Assembly: GCA_900545185.1 (NCBI GenBank)
Contig: UQYH01000031.1
Location: 1-20,464, forward strand
Length of the DNA: 20,464 bases
Reading direction: 5' to 3'
Source of the DNA: an uncultured Eubacteriales bacterium
Lineage (GTDB): Bacteria > Bacillota > Clostridia > UBA1381 > UBA9506
Position 1 is the stretch's first letter. Every line of letters starts with the position of its first letter. The notes beneath the pieces are model-generated. The model was given only the letters and a program-made list of their open reading frames with translations, did no database searches and was not told the origin of the DNA. The translations under genes were made by a program, and so were the position numbers. Positions 9,401 through 18,474 of this stretch are shown here, in pieces.

Positions 9401-11344
9401 CATTTGGGTAACAGGCTGCTGTTTGATTTTGAAATTCAGCGTAATGCTGCTTCTGCGGGGAGTGTTACGCTCCGCGCCGATCAGCAGATCGGGCTGATTG
9501 TCCACTGGGATGAGAGTGGCTGCAGCGTGACGAGCGGCGAAATGAAAACAACGAATATGCAAACAAAGGCAGATAAGCTTCGGTTTAGACTGGAGCTTTT
9601 GGAGAATAACTTTAACCTTCTTGCCGACAGCGGCGAGGGATATTATGTCAGCGTCATGCAGGATGCGGAATACATTCAGCCAATCGGAACGGGAATAGAC
9701 ACCGCGGCGTTTGCATCTGCAGACGGCGAGACAACGCTGCGCGAGGTATGTACATATGTTTCGGCATATGATGTTTGCAATATTGCCATCGGCAGTATTA
9801 ATTTTGCGGCCACCAGTGATGAAAAGCCGCTTTCTGTTACCAAAAACCTGCATTTAATCAAAAATTCGCTTGGCGGTACAAAGCTTGTGTGGAGCAGCAG
9901 TGACGAGACGGTTATAAAAGCGGCAACGGGTACGGTCTTGCTGCCCGAAACGGGACGCTATGTGAATTTGAAATTGCAGGCCCAATACGGCGAGCACAGC
10001 GCCGAGCGTACTTTTAGGCTGCATGTTGGTGGCCAAAATTTACTGGAGGGTGCAAAGGTGAGCGTGTCGGCTGCGGCATTGGGTGACAGCCGTGCGGCCA
10101 ACCTGTTAGACGAAAGCGCCGACACGGCTTACATTGTGCAAAACAGCAATGTATATGAAATCAACATCAAACTGCCGGAGGAAAAAACAATTTCGCATAT
10201 TGATATGTTCTCTGCCGATACCCAAGATACAATTGAGGTATTTAGCATACTGGTGAGCGCGGACGGGAGAAATTATACCCATGTGTACACGGGCCAAACA
10301 CTTACCGATTTCGGCTCTTTCCCCATTCCGATCACCAAGGCCAAGCACATCAGGGTTATGATTGAAAAAACATCGGGTACCTCTACGGGCATTGCGGAAA
10401 TTCTTGCGTTTTATCAGCCAACAGCCGCGCAGCTGGCAGCGGCAGATCTTACAACCATTCAAATGCCGAGCGAGTGGAAGGAAACGGTAACACTGCCGCT
10501 TACGGGCGAAAACGGGTCAAGCTTTAGCTATTCGTGTAATCTGTCGGCCGCAAGCTTTACCCAAGAGGGTAATCAGGTTTTATTTAATGTGGGCAGTGTA
10601 AAGTATGATACGGTGGCGGTTGTGACGGTAAAAGCTCAAAACGGCAGCGAGAGTGCAACAAAAACGTTTGAAATTAAGGTAAACGGCAGCGGCGGTAACA
10701 CATCCGGCGGTTCCTCCGGCGGCGGTGGCGGCAGCTCTTCCGGCGGTGGTTCTGGTCTTTTAAATGTTTCCTTTAAACCGTCGAAAACAGAGCAGGCAGA
10801 GAGCGGTAAGAGTCTTATAGACAGTGAAATCGAAAACAGCTGGGCAAAGGATGAAATCAGCTATCTTTATCAAAAAGGCATCATCAAGGGCAACGGCGAC
10901 AGCTTGGCGCTTGATGAGACGGTATCCCGTGCCGAATTAGCAGCTATGCTTTTGCGTGCGCAGGGTGTAACGCTTTCGGCCTATACGGGCAGCTTTTCGG
11001 ATGTTGCGGCAACGGCCTGGTATGCCGATGCCATCGAAACAGCCTGCCGAATCGGCCTGGTGGAGGGCTTTGACGGCAAAGCAAGACCGGAAGAACGCGT
11101 CACAAGAGAAGAAATGGCAAAGATGCTGGTGAAGGCCTTGGGCAGAACGGAAGAAAGAGGCACAGCCGGCTTTAGCGACGAAGCGCACATATCCTCTTGG
11201 GCGCGCGGCTATGTTCAAACGGCTTCTGCTTTGGGATTGATACAGGGCTATGAAGATAACAGCTTTTGTCCGCAAAACGGATTGAAGCGCGTTGAAGCAA
11301 TGGTTGTTGTGTATAGGCTGCTGACGGCCTTGCAGGCAGGCTGA
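6437..11344 (+). CDS. Giant SLH-anchored multi-domain glycan-binding protein
   Basis: A 1635-residue secreted wall protein. A signal peptide covers about 1-28 (PAVSA). Modules in order: F5/8C (35-178), cadherin-like (188-270), F5/8C (276-418), two cadherin-like (425-512, 514-597), F5/8C (605-752), cadherin-like (762-850), an Ig-like module resembling the aBig family (853-936), a LamG/ConA-like region opening LRDDFHSLTDG (942-1120), aBig-like (1127-1199), a fourth and more divergent F5/8C (1200-1330), aBig-like (1335-1416), a Gly/Ser linker (about 1417-1440) and three SLH repeats (about 1464-1632) with VSRAE, VTREE and a weaker LKRVE. SLH repeats bind pyruvylated secondary wall polymer, so the protein should be displayed on the cell. 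I see no catalytic domain. The ATG at 6422 is in frame, but the GGGGGGA at 6424-6430 fits the ATG at 6437. Module boundaries are estimates. Confidence 0.85.
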   Translation: MKKCISRNCALTIALVSVLGLFVPAVSATDEAIQIPLSYYDSTTCKVSDGGGTYHNNYPLDGDFTTYYKSLMTTGGYYTVALDGLYELSTMKIYQGYARSDYSRMNKVYISEDGESFTEVTDVSISATSWLTNAETNFVTVARIDYVFSAGTKAKFVKVTNDLTSPTEVSMAEMRIYGVKQKEPVTPGLTSLTVSSGELSPAFNKAVTDYTVSVGSLKDAVPEISAAAAEGCTLAVTQPSRDNGYVGSVLVYETDNADNQKLYTVTIVEVREPRSVPLTYHDSIPCKVSDSGGTYDKLYPLDGDFSTNFKSNSVVGGYYTVAFDGEYELSTMKIYHNYAHSDYSRLNKVYVSDNGTDFTEVTDVTIKATSWLKNEETAYNQVVRVDYTFPKGVTAQYLKVTNDLITDTEFRMTEMFVYGYDEFDVTPVALNISADNGILSPAFRMTVTEYALSVGSLSDEKLPKLSVTVSSRCAADIIQPSPDNGYVGTILVYEKENESNNRLYSVGLKEAECITPQLVSLTADRGTLSPGFNANVYEYELLVGTFESFATLTAKAMDGCSVEIEQPYPRNNMIGTITVWQDVIPSNTKTYTVKMVSERDSHKLHMTYVDSTLCKGSDSGGTYDKLNPIDGILTTAFKSASVVVGGYYTVALDCTYELTTMKIYQDYGQLNGDWIYRLNSVEVSDDGKHFTPVEGVKISSPNTWIRTPETGYDPLARIDYVFPEGVKAKYVKITTTYEGAVDFRLNEIYLWGRDIAGFDETALKQLDSSSGITSPAFDKDVTEYRLTVESFAPDKLPVFTAKAARSGDVVTAVQPSAKNCYTGSFTVTNQANAQDQKEYRVRLTTKNPELSADYITDQSLSAIRRDIYLLTDGVYLIGGKLTNVSWNCDSAYVDIQTGRVMRQDENKTVRITAQLQEVDNPQNKAQKVFTLTLLANEIKSPVLVLRDDFHSLTDGSGIFEGDVQKDGDGLIMKGEASYESKLVVSENIHLGNRLLFDFEIQRNAASAGSVTLRADQQIGLIVHWDESGCSVTSGEMKTTNMQTKADKLRFRLELLENNFNLLADSGEGYYVSVMQDAEYIQPIGTGIDTAAFASADGETTLREVCTYVSAYDVCNIAIGSINFAATSDEKPLSVTKNLHLIKNSLGGTKLVWSSSDETVIKAATGTVLLPETGRYVNLKLQAQYGEHSAERTFRLHVGGQNLLEGAKVSVSAAALGDSRAANLLDESADTAYIVQNSNVYEINIKLPEEKTISHIDMFSADTQDTIEVFSILVSADGRNYTHVYTGQTLTDFGSFPIPITKAKHIRVMIEKTSGTSTGIAEILAFYQPTAAQLAAADLTTIQMPSEWKETVTLPLTGENGSSFSYSCNLSAASFTQEGNQVLFNVGSVKYDTVAVVTVKAQNGSESATKTFEIKVNGSGGNTSGGSSGGGGGSSSGGGSGLLNVSFKPSKTEQAESGKSLIDSEIENSWAKDEISYLYQKGIIKGNGDSLALDETVSRAELAAMLLRAQGVTLSAYTGSFSDVAATAWYADAIETACRIGLVEGFDGKARPEERVTREEMAKMLVKALGRTEERGTAGFSDEAHISSWARGYVQTASALGLIQGYEDNSFCPQNGLKRVEAMVVVYRLLTALQAG
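7351..7650 (+). repeat. Long direct repeat B, copy 2 (in the SLH protein)
   Basis: This copy lies in the second F5/8C module of the SLH-anchored protein and pairs with 4681-4980. The offset of 2670 bases is a multiple of three, and both genes use the same frame modulo three. A crossover would therefore fuse the two genes in frame. Confidence 0.88.
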
Positions 11345-11376
11345 CAGGCATTTGCGCAGAGAGGAGAAAATGAGCT

Positions 11377-14037
11377 ATGTTAAAAAGAATCATAAGCGCT
11401 TGTATCATGATTTGTCTGCTGTGCACCGGCAGCGGTGTTTTGGCACAGAATACATCGGACAGCGCACTGTTTGAGGTTGCATCCCTCGGCATTATGCCCG
11501 AAATTAAGGAGGAAGGCTGGGATGCGGCAGAAAGCGTGACAAGGGCAGAGTTTTCGGCTATTGTTGTGCGGATGATTGGCCTTTCGGATGCGGCATTTGA
11601 CTTTTCGGGCAACGAATTTTACGATGTTTCGCCGCATCATGCCTATGCGTCCTCTGTTGAACTGGTTACGAAGCTGGGACTGATGAGCGGCGTGGGGGAC
11701 GGCCTGTTTAACCCGGAGGGCAGTCTGACAGTTACACAGGCGCTGAAGGTGGTTACTTCTGTTTTGGGTTACAGTGTCAGCGCCGAGAAAAAAGGCGGAT
11801 GGCCGAGCGGCTATCTGTCGGTTGGATCACAACTGGGATTGCTGCGGGGTGTTACTTCGGCAAACGAGATTTCAAAGGGAGACCTTGCCCTTTTAATTGC
11901 CAACGCTTTGGATGTTCACCTGCTTAAAGAGGTTGTATCCGGCGGCGAAACGGTTTATGAAATTGACAGAGATACCACCCTGCGGCAAAGCCTTATGGAC
12001 GGAACGGGCGATGCCACGCTTTATAAACGCGAGGGCATTGTGCTGGCAACCGCTTATTCATACCTGATTAATGAGGTGCCCGATTTAAATAATGATGAAG
12101 TGGTGATCGACGGTGTTACCTACAAAACAGGTCAATCAAATGCCGCAGACTTTTTGGGACAAGAGGTTGTTTTTTACGCAAAAGAGCGCAGCGGTCAAAA
12201 ACCGGAGATTGTGTCTGTCCGCAAAAGTGCCCGAACCGAAATTACGCGCATTGACGGCGATGATTTTTTGTATTTTGACGCATCGCGTGCGGTGTATACA
12301 GATGACGCAGGCAAGGAAAAAAACATACAGGTATCCGGGTTTCGGTTTTTGCTGAACGGTGTGCCGATTACCAAAAATGAAGCGCTTGCCATAACGAACA
12401 TTAACGGCCGCGTGGATGTTATTGTCAACAGCGGTGCCGATCTGAGCTGTGTTATGATTTGGAACTATACGAATCACCCCGTTTCGGTCAGCCAAAAGGG
12501 ACTGGTTTATTTTAAAGACGGATTTACCCTAAACGGGAAAAAGTTTTTAAACATTGATTTGGATGAGACGAATGTAAAATTTGTTGTCCTTTCAAAAGAG
12601 GGGGTGATTGTTTCGCCGGATGACATTCAAGCGGATGATATTTTAAGCATTTATGCAGATCAAAAGGGCAGCCGATATACCATTTACGTGTCGAATCAAA
12701 AAATAACGGGTACCATTACCATGCTGGATGAGGACAGCGTGAGCATAGATGATACCGCCTATCCAAAGCATAAGGAAACCAAGCTTTATGCATCTGTCGG
12801 GGATGCGGTTGTGCTGCAGCTGGACTATCTCGGCCGTGCAGCATATGCCGAAAAAGAAGAGACGAAAGAAAAATACGGATATATTGTCGGCGTTGAAAAA
12901 CAAAATGCCTTGAGTGGCACGAGAGCCAAAATTGTACAGGCAAAGCAGGTGAGCTTTTCAACCGAGGAGCAGGACAACAGCACAGACGATATGGAAAGCA
13001 AGGTCGATGTTCCCGTTTTGGTGTGTGAAAACGCAAGCATTGGGGTATATGAATTTTCCGCAAATGTTAAAATCAACGGGATTCGCTATAAAAACAGCGA
13101 TTTGCAAAATGTATTGAAGCAGTTGGATGTTATCCGCTTTGTCACAAATGATAAAGGGCAAATCGGCAGCATTGAAACGCCGGAATTTGCAGGGGGCAGC
13201 ACCACGATGCGCTCTAAATACAGCGTATACGATAAGGTCTTTGGCGGCAGCACGCTGTTTGACGGCTTTGCCATTGATGAAAAAACAAAGCTGATCAGTA
13301 TTCCCGTTTCGGCCGATCCATCCGATGCCGATTACATGGTGAAAACGGTTGTTAATGTTTCGGGTAACGGTGCCGGCTATCTTGTGCAGGGGTATGATTA
13401 CGATGCCGATACAAAAAAATGCGGCTTGGTTGTGATTCATAAACATATGAGCGCCGATGAAGTGGCTTCGGCGCGATTTGGCGCAAATGACCCCTGCGTT
13501 GTGGTGAAAACCGCGACGGTTTACGATGAAGCGTCCGAAAGTGAAAAGCTGAAGCTGATTTTGCTGGAAAAAAGCGGCTTGAAGGAATATGTCATCTCGG
13601 AATTAAAAAGTGAGAACGCAGTGTTGGGTACGCTGAAAACGGGCGATTTGATTGCCTATGTGGATGACAGCAACGACATGATTTCAAATGCGGTTTTCAT
13701 CCGTTCACTGTCGCGCGTCGGCAACGGCATCAGCAGCAGTAACGCAAAGTACGGTTACACCGAGCTTTGCGGCACGGTTACCGATATATCCTTTGACGAG
13801 GTACACAGCTTAGGTTATAAGCTGGTCGATACAGTGACGCTGGATGTAAACGGTACGGAACGAATCGTGAACATTCAGCACAGAAACCCTGCACCGGTTG
13901 TGTATCGCTATAAAACCAAAAGCGAAAAGGCGGCGCCTGCCGTACTCAGCGAGGTTGTACCCGGTCAGGATAAGCTTCATGTTGTGTTAAACAGTTCAAA
14001 CGTTGCAGTTTCCTGTGTTTTAATCAGCGATAACTAA
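11377..14037 (+). CDS. Secreted protein with N-terminal SLH repeats, body unknown
   Basis: An 886-residue secreted protein. The signal peptide is about 1-23 (SGVLA, then Q). Three SLH-type repeats follow at about 28-190. The first keeps the TRAE core (SVTRAEF); the second has the YDVSPHHAYASSVELV pattern but LTVTQAL in place of TRAE; the third is weak. About 690 residues follow that I cannot assign. They look like successive beta-rich modules, with recurring strand patterns such as YGYIVGVEKQNA and GAGYLVQGYDYDADTK, and no obvious catalytic signature. N-terminal SLH domains contrast with the C-terminal ones of its neighbours. The start is fixed by GAGGAG (11361-11366); an out-of-frame ATG at 11370 gives no signal peptide. 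Its position between a binding protein and a lyase suggests a structural or accessory role at the surface, which is an inference only. Confidence 0.8.
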   Translation: MLKRIISACIMICLLCTGSGVLAQNTSDSALFEVASLGIMPEIKEEGWDAAESVTRAEFSAIVVRMIGLSDAAFDFSGNEFYDVSPHHAYASSVELVTKLGLMSGVGDGLFNPEGSLTVTQALKVVTSVLGYSVSAEKKGGWPSGYLSVGSQLGLLRGVTSANEISKGDLALLIANALDVHLLKEVVSGGETVYEIDRDTTLRQSLMDGTGDATLYKREGIVLATAYSYLINEVPDLNNDEVVIDGVTYKTGQSNAADFLGQEVVFYAKERSGQKPEIVSVRKSARTEITRIDGDDFLYFDASRAVYTDDAGKEKNIQVSGFRFLLNGVPITKNEALAITNINGRVDVIVNSGADLSCVMIWNYTNHPVSVSQKGLVYFKDGFTLNGKKFLNIDLDETNVKFVVLSKEGVIVSPDDIQADDILSIYADQKGSRYTIYVSNQKITGTITMLDEDSVSIDDTAYPKHKETKLYASVGDAVVLQLDYLGRAAYAEKEETKEKYGYIVGVEKQNALSGTRAKIVQAKQVSFSTEEQDNSTDDMESKVDVPVLVCENASIGVYEFSANVKINGIRYKNSDLQNVLKQLDVIRFVTNDKGQIGSIETPEFAGGSTTMRSKYSVYDKVFGGSTLFDGFAIDEKTKLISIPVSADPSDADYMVKTVVNVSGNGAGYLVQGYDYDADTKKCGLVVIHKHMSADEVASARFGANDPCVVVKTATVYDEASESEKLKLILLEKSGLKEYVISELKSENAVLGTLKTGDLIAYVDDSNDMISNAVFIRSLSRVGNGISSSNAKYGYTELCGTVTDISFDEVHSLGYKLVDTVTLDVNGTERIVNIQHRNPAPVVYRYKTKSEKAAPAVLSEVVPGQDKLHVVLNSSNVAVSCVLISDN

Positions 14038-14072
14038 AAGTGTACGCCGTTTGCGGCAGAAAGGCTATGAAA

Positions 14073-17000
14073 ATGAAGATAAAAAAACTATTTTCGTGCG
14101 TGCTGGTGATTGTTATGCTGATGATGGCGCTGTCAATGACTTCGCATGCGGAAGCTACCGATTTTTTTACCGAAAATGTTGAAAAATACAAAAGCTATGA
14201 CTTGACGTATGAAAATACGACAGGTATCAGCGATGCACAGTTTTTCGGCGTATGGGAAAACGGCGAATGGACGAGTGTCCCCTATTTTGATTATGATACA
14301 ATCGGCGGTCTCGGCGCGGTGGAGGCCGCGGCCAAGGCAGGGAATTATGATGCCTGCAAACAGGCGATTATGGAATATTACAGGGGTAAGCTGCCGGGCT
14401 ATGCGATTGATCTTAAAGACCGCACAGGCAGCGCCGCACATATCATGCAGGCAGAGCTGATTGCCTATAACATGTATCGCGTGAATAATCCGATTGGCCG
14501 CTTAAACCTGCGTTCCGGGGCACAGTGGTTTGACCTGGACTGTGCTTCGCGCATGGCCTCGTCCACGGGCAAAAACGGTACGGGGGAAATGAGTATTGGT
14601 ATAACGGCTTTGGAAAAGGATGGTTATACGGCGCGGTTTGCCAGCCGTGAAGCCGGGGATAAAACACCGTATATTCTTGCGGTTGTCAACGGTGTGGAAA
14701 AAAAGTATACCCCTGTGGCCGATACGACCATTGCGGCCGGAAACAATAAAAGCACAAATTACGGTAGCGAACCGTGGCTGTATGCCGAAGAATCGGTTAC
14801 GACCATTGATTCGACTTACAAATATGATGATTATACCCAAAAAGCGATGCTGAAATTCAGCTTTCCCGATATATCGCCGGAGGATGAAATCAGCGCGGCA
14901 CGATTTTATATTTACGGAGATTATGTTAAAAGCCAAAACCCCGTTTTGGGGGAAGAACACATTGATCAAAAATATGCCTACGTCTATCTTTCGGGCGAAA
15001 AAGGCTGGGAGGAGGACAGCTATTGTTGGCAGAGCATGAAAACCTCCGAGGCCATCTCCTTTGACCGCGAAAAGGGCGCCACGGCCATTGCTCCGTCGGG
15101 GTTGGAGGACGTCATTATATGGCGGCGCGATATTCACAATGCCGATAATGGAATGGATGCCTTAATCAGCCTGTATGCCTTTACGGGGAACGAGGACTAT
15201 GCCTATACCGTGATTCGGCATTTTATGGATATTGCCGAAAAAACATACGATATTTCAGAACCGTATTTTAACGGCTGTTCTCTTTTAAATACGGGGTTGC
15301 GCGCCAAAAACTTTCATACGGTCATGTGTAAACTGATTGACAGCCAATATATGACGCCGGATATATTTACGGCCTTTCTTAAATTTTATTGGAACCAAAT
15401 GGAGTTTATGGCAACCAACTGGAGCAGAGGCGTCGAGCTGATTAACCAAGGCATTGTCTCGATTTCTTACTCTACACCGACAGCGATGTGTTTTACTGAA
15501 TTTCGGCGTGCCACCGCGCCGATTGAAGGTAAAAAAGAAGAGGGTATAGACGGCGTGCGAGTCGGCGAAGCGTACTATTACGGCGGCTGGATTAAAACCT
15601 TACTTAAGCGTGCGGAGGTTTTGGCAGAGATTGCCATTAATCCCGACGGGTCACTGGTTGATATTCCGTTTTCGTATATGTACTACAGTCTGGACTATTT
15701 TATCAATCTGCCGCGCACCTGTGCCCAATATGGGTTTGATGTGAATGCGTATTTTTCGGAAAATTACTGGAACAGAATTGACAAGGCCATTGAATTTACC
15801 ATTGCCAAGCTTTCGCCCAAGCTCGGCTCTTGGCAGGTGGGGGATGAATTTCACTGGACGGATACGGTATCGGTGGGCGGCTATCTTTCCAAATACCTTG
15901 TTGCCAAGCCGGACAGCGCCTATGCCACCTATGTGACAAGCGGCCGAAAAGAAGGCAGGGAGCTGCCTTACACAACGTTTTATAACGATACCATGAAGGT
16001 TGCGGTTTTGCGTCCCTCGTGGGATGAAAACGCCGTAGCACTTTACATCAATGCCGATGACGGCGAAACGCATGGTCATGCCGATGATTTAAGCGCCTGT
16101 GTGTTCGGTTACGGCAATTATTTGCTGACGGATGGACTGTCTCACAGCTATGACCAGAATAATCCGTATAATATATGGGCAGAATCGACCAAAGCGCACA
16201 ACACCATTGAGGTGAACAGCACAACGCAGCTTTCACGCAAAAGCTACAGCTATAATTCTGCGACCGATATTTTGGGCGAAGAGGTTCATTTTGCAAAGGG
16301 ACAGTCGCGCGGTTCGGAGGGGCGCGGCGATTTACACCCGGAGGACAGAGATACCAATGCTGTTTACGATTATATCCGTGCGGAAACCAAGGCGTATACA
16401 GACCACAACGGACTGAGCAGTGATTTTAAGGAATGGCGCAGCGTTTTGTTTGTAAAGCCGGGGTATTTTATTGTAACAGACTATGTAGAACCGCAGCATA
16501 AAAACGCTTATAATATTTTGTCCGGTGCGGCACGGGCGGGCGTGAACCTGACAGCGGAGGAAGGCGCGGCGGCCGACAAGCTGACGGACGGTAAAAACGA
16601 AGCAAATTCGGCCATGCGTGCGGCGTATCAGCCCGATACACCGTGTGTGATGACATTTGACTTGGACGATGCTTATGATATGGACACGGTTACAATTCAT
16701 GAAATTTGCGGCAGTGACCCGAACCAAACCTGCGGTGAAAATGTTTTGATAGAAATCGGCACAACAAAGGACGGTGAAACCGAATGGAAAACGGTTTTGC
16801 CGTACGGAAAGCTTCGCACGGGGTTTAAAGAATCGGCAGGCTATTACAAAGAGGGCGAAGCTGTGACCACCGATTTTTTGCTGAAAACCACCGAGACGGG
16901 TGACAAAATCAGAATCACTCTCAGTCAAAACAGCGGCGCACAGCTGCCGTACGTCATTTCGGAGGTGGAGGCGCTGGGCGTAAAACATTCCGCAAACACA

Positions 17001-18455
17001 CCGCTGCAGGATATAAACACCTATAAGCAAAACTGGCATTTTTTGCCCGATGCGGCCATATCATTGGATGAAAATAATAACACAACCACGCATTTTGACG
17101 GCAAGGCCAACATAGTTGTTGCACCGGTTGACCAAAACGACCATATGACAGCATCGCTTGAGGACGGTTACAGCTGGCTGGGCAATGCAACGGCAGTGGA
17201 CGGCATACCCACCAAGGGCAGCCGATACACCAAAAGACAGGCCGGAACGGTCAGCTTTAATACGGTTTTATATCCTGTCCGTCCCGGTGAAACGGCGCAG
17301 GTTTCAACAGAAAACATCACGACGGATGCAGACCGGGGAGCAGTCAATGCGTTTTGTGCGACGGTGAATGATTCGGCAAACGGATATAAAACGCTGACCT
17401 ATTATACCGTTTTGAAAGAAAGCGAACGAAAAGAAAGAGCCTTTGGCGGCTATCAAACCGATGCAAGCACGGCCTTTGTGGAAAACGGCACATCGGGTAT
17501 TCAAACAATGGTGTTGAAAAACGGTACAAGTCTGAAGGAAGAGGGTACAACCGATTTAATCTTTTCAAAGTCGAATATCCGTAATTTGGGTGTTAGCTTT
17601 AATAACACGACGAACACAATTGAGCTTGCCTGTGCAGCACAAACCGCGCTCGGCGATTTAACGGTGTATGCAGGACAGATGAAAAACGTAAGCGCGGTTA
17701 CGGTGAACGGTGAAAAGGTTAACTTCCGCCTGAGCGGCCGTTATGTATATTTCGGTGATACGCCCGTGATAGATGACAGCGGCTACGAAAAGCCGGACGA
17801 ACCGAAGCCTGTGCAGCCATCCGGCGGCGGACATGGCAGCAGCGGCGGAAGCGGCGGCGCAGGCTCGCCCGTTTCGCCGGGTAAGACGACAGATCCCGGC
17901 AAGACAGAGCCGACACAACCGCAGCCTTATGCAGATGAACTGAAAAATCATTGGGCTAAGACCGAGATTGAAGCTATGATTCAAAAGGGCGTTGTGAAAG
18001 GTGACGGCAGCAGCCTGCATCTTTCCGATAACGTGACAAGAGCCGAATTTGTGGCCATGCTGCTGCGCAGCAAACAGCTTGAAGCAGCTGAATATGCAGG
18101 CAGCTTTTTGGATGTTGCGGCAGACAGCTGGTACGCCGGGTATATGGAAAAAGCGTATCAAATGGGAATTATAAACGGAGACGGCACGGGTAACGTGCGC
18201 CCCGATGATACCATTACCAGAGAAGAAATGGCGAAAATCATTGTGGCTTTTGCCGCACCCGTGGTTGATGCAGAGAAAAAGCCGGCTTTTACCGACCTTG
18301 ACGAAGTGAGCGCTTGGGCGGTTGAAAGCGTTGAAAAGGCGGTAGCATCGGGTTTGATGAACGGTGTCGGCGAGGGACGCTTTAACCCCAAACAGAGCGC
18401 CAGACGCGAAGAAGCCATTGTGGTTTTATATCGCATAATGGCCGCAGAACAATAG
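14073..18455 (+). CDS. SLH-anchored heparinase II/III-like polysaccharide lyase
   Basis: A 1460-residue secreted enzyme candidate. Signal peptide about 1-26 (SMTSHA). The core resembles heparinase II/III-type lyases: a helical toroid (about 75-210 and 340-620) and a beta-sandwich with the family signature ETHGHADDLS (H667, H669, D671), LLTDG (D687) and KAHNTIEVN (H709, N710). The toroid is interrupted by a CBM96/DNRLRE-like module (about 210-330: VADTTI, NYGSEPWLY, KAMLKFSF). The sandwich is interrupted by an F5/8C-like module (about 822-972), after which the lyase fold resumes at NWHFLPDA. A Gly/Ser/Pro linker (about 1245-1285) leads to three SLH repeats (1289-1460; VTRAEF, ITREEM, ARREEA). 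The substrate could be a uronate-containing polysaccharide; specificity cannot be read here. The start at 14073 is chosen for its AGAAAGG spacing; the in-frame GTG at 14040 and ATG at 14067 fit worse. Confidence 0.82.
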   Translation: MKIKKLFSCVLVIVMLMMALSMTSHAEATDFFTENVEKYKSYDLTYENTTGISDAQFFGVWENGEWTSVPYFDYDTIGGLGAVEAAAKAGNYDACKQAIMEYYRGKLPGYAIDLKDRTGSAAHIMQAELIAYNMYRVNNPIGRLNLRSGAQWFDLDCASRMASSTGKNGTGEMSIGITALEKDGYTARFASREAGDKTPYILAVVNGVEKKYTPVADTTIAAGNNKSTNYGSEPWLYAEESVTTIDSTYKYDDYTQKAMLKFSFPDISPEDEISAARFYIYGDYVKSQNPVLGEEHIDQKYAYVYLSGEKGWEEDSYCWQSMKTSEAISFDREKGATAIAPSGLEDVIIWRRDIHNADNGMDALISLYAFTGNEDYAYTVIRHFMDIAEKTYDISEPYFNGCSLLNTGLRAKNFHTVMCKLIDSQYMTPDIFTAFLKFYWNQMEFMATNWSRGVELINQGIVSISYSTPTAMCFTEFRRATAPIEGKKEEGIDGVRVGEAYYYGGWIKTLLKRAEVLAEIAINPDGSLVDIPFSYMYYSLDYFINLPRTCAQYGFDVNAYFSENYWNRIDKAIEFTIAKLSPKLGSWQVGDEFHWTDTVSVGGYLSKYLVAKPDSAYATYVTSGRKEGRELPYTTFYNDTMKVAVLRPSWDENAVALYINADDGETHGHADDLSACVFGYGNYLLTDGLSHSYDQNNPYNIWAESTKAHNTIEVNSTTQLSRKSYSYNSATDILGEEVHFAKGQSRGSEGRGDLHPEDRDTNAVYDYIRAETKAYTDHNGLSSDFKEWRSVLFVKPGYFIVTDYVEPQHKNAYNILSGAARAGVNLTAEEGAAADKLTDGKNEANSAMRAAYQPDTPCVMTFDLDDAYDMDTVTIHEICGSDPNQTCGENVLIEIGTTKDGETEWKTVLPYGKLRTGFKESAGYYKEGEAVTTDFLLKTTETGDKIRITLSQNSGAQLPYVISEVEALGVKHSANTPLQDINTYKQNWHFLPDAAISLDENNNTTTHFDGKANIVVAPVDQNDHMTASLEDGYSWLGNATAVDGIPTKGSRYTKRQAGTVSFNTVLYPVRPGETAQVSTENITTDADRGAVNAFCATVNDSANGYKTLTYYTVLKESERKERAFGGYQTDASTAFVENGTSGIQTMVLKNGTSLKEEGTTDLIFSKSNIRNLGVSFNNTTNTIELACAAQTALGDLTVYAGQMKNVSAVTVNGEKVNFRLSGRYVYFGDTPVIDDSGYEKPDEPKPVQPSGGGHGSSGGSGGAGSPVSPGKTTDPGKTEPTQPQPYADELKNHWAKTEIEAMIQKGVVKGDGSSLHLSDNVTRAEFVAMLLRSKQLEAAEYAGSFLDVAADSWYAGYMEKAYQMGIINGDGTGNVRPDDTITREEMAKIIVAFAAPVVDAEKKPAFTDLDEVSAWAVESVEKAVASGLMNGVGEGRFNPKQSARREEAIVVLYRIMAAEQ

Positions 18456-18474
18456 GGAAAGGATTTTTTTGTGA

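Noticed and set aside
9263..9853. Long antisense frame (196 aa) inside the giant SLH protein gene
   Set aside because: It is the shadow of a strongly supported + strand gene with clear domains. It has no family resemblance, no ribosome binding site and unusual Cys/Arg/His-rich composition.
10690..10760. Gly/Ser-coding tract as a hypervariable tandem repeat
   Set aside because: The GGC/GGT/TCC codons are mixed and not a regular repeat unit. It reads as an ordinary flexible linker before the SLH repeats.
11377..14037. The SLH-bearing 886-residue gene as a pseudogene because two SLH repeats are degenerate
   Set aside because: The frame is intact with a good ribosome binding site and signal peptide. 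Degenerate second and third SLH repeats are compatible with a functional protein.
14040..14072. GTG start directly after the 886-residue protein gene
   Set aside because: It would place eleven extra residues with Cys and Arg before a normal signal peptide, and the AGAAAGG site fits the ATG at 14073.
16332..17039. Antisense frame of 235 aa within the lyase gene
   Set aside because: It overlaps the well-supported beta-sandwich and F5/8C insert of the lyase, and its translation shows no recognisable protein features. The same applies to 14502-15137.
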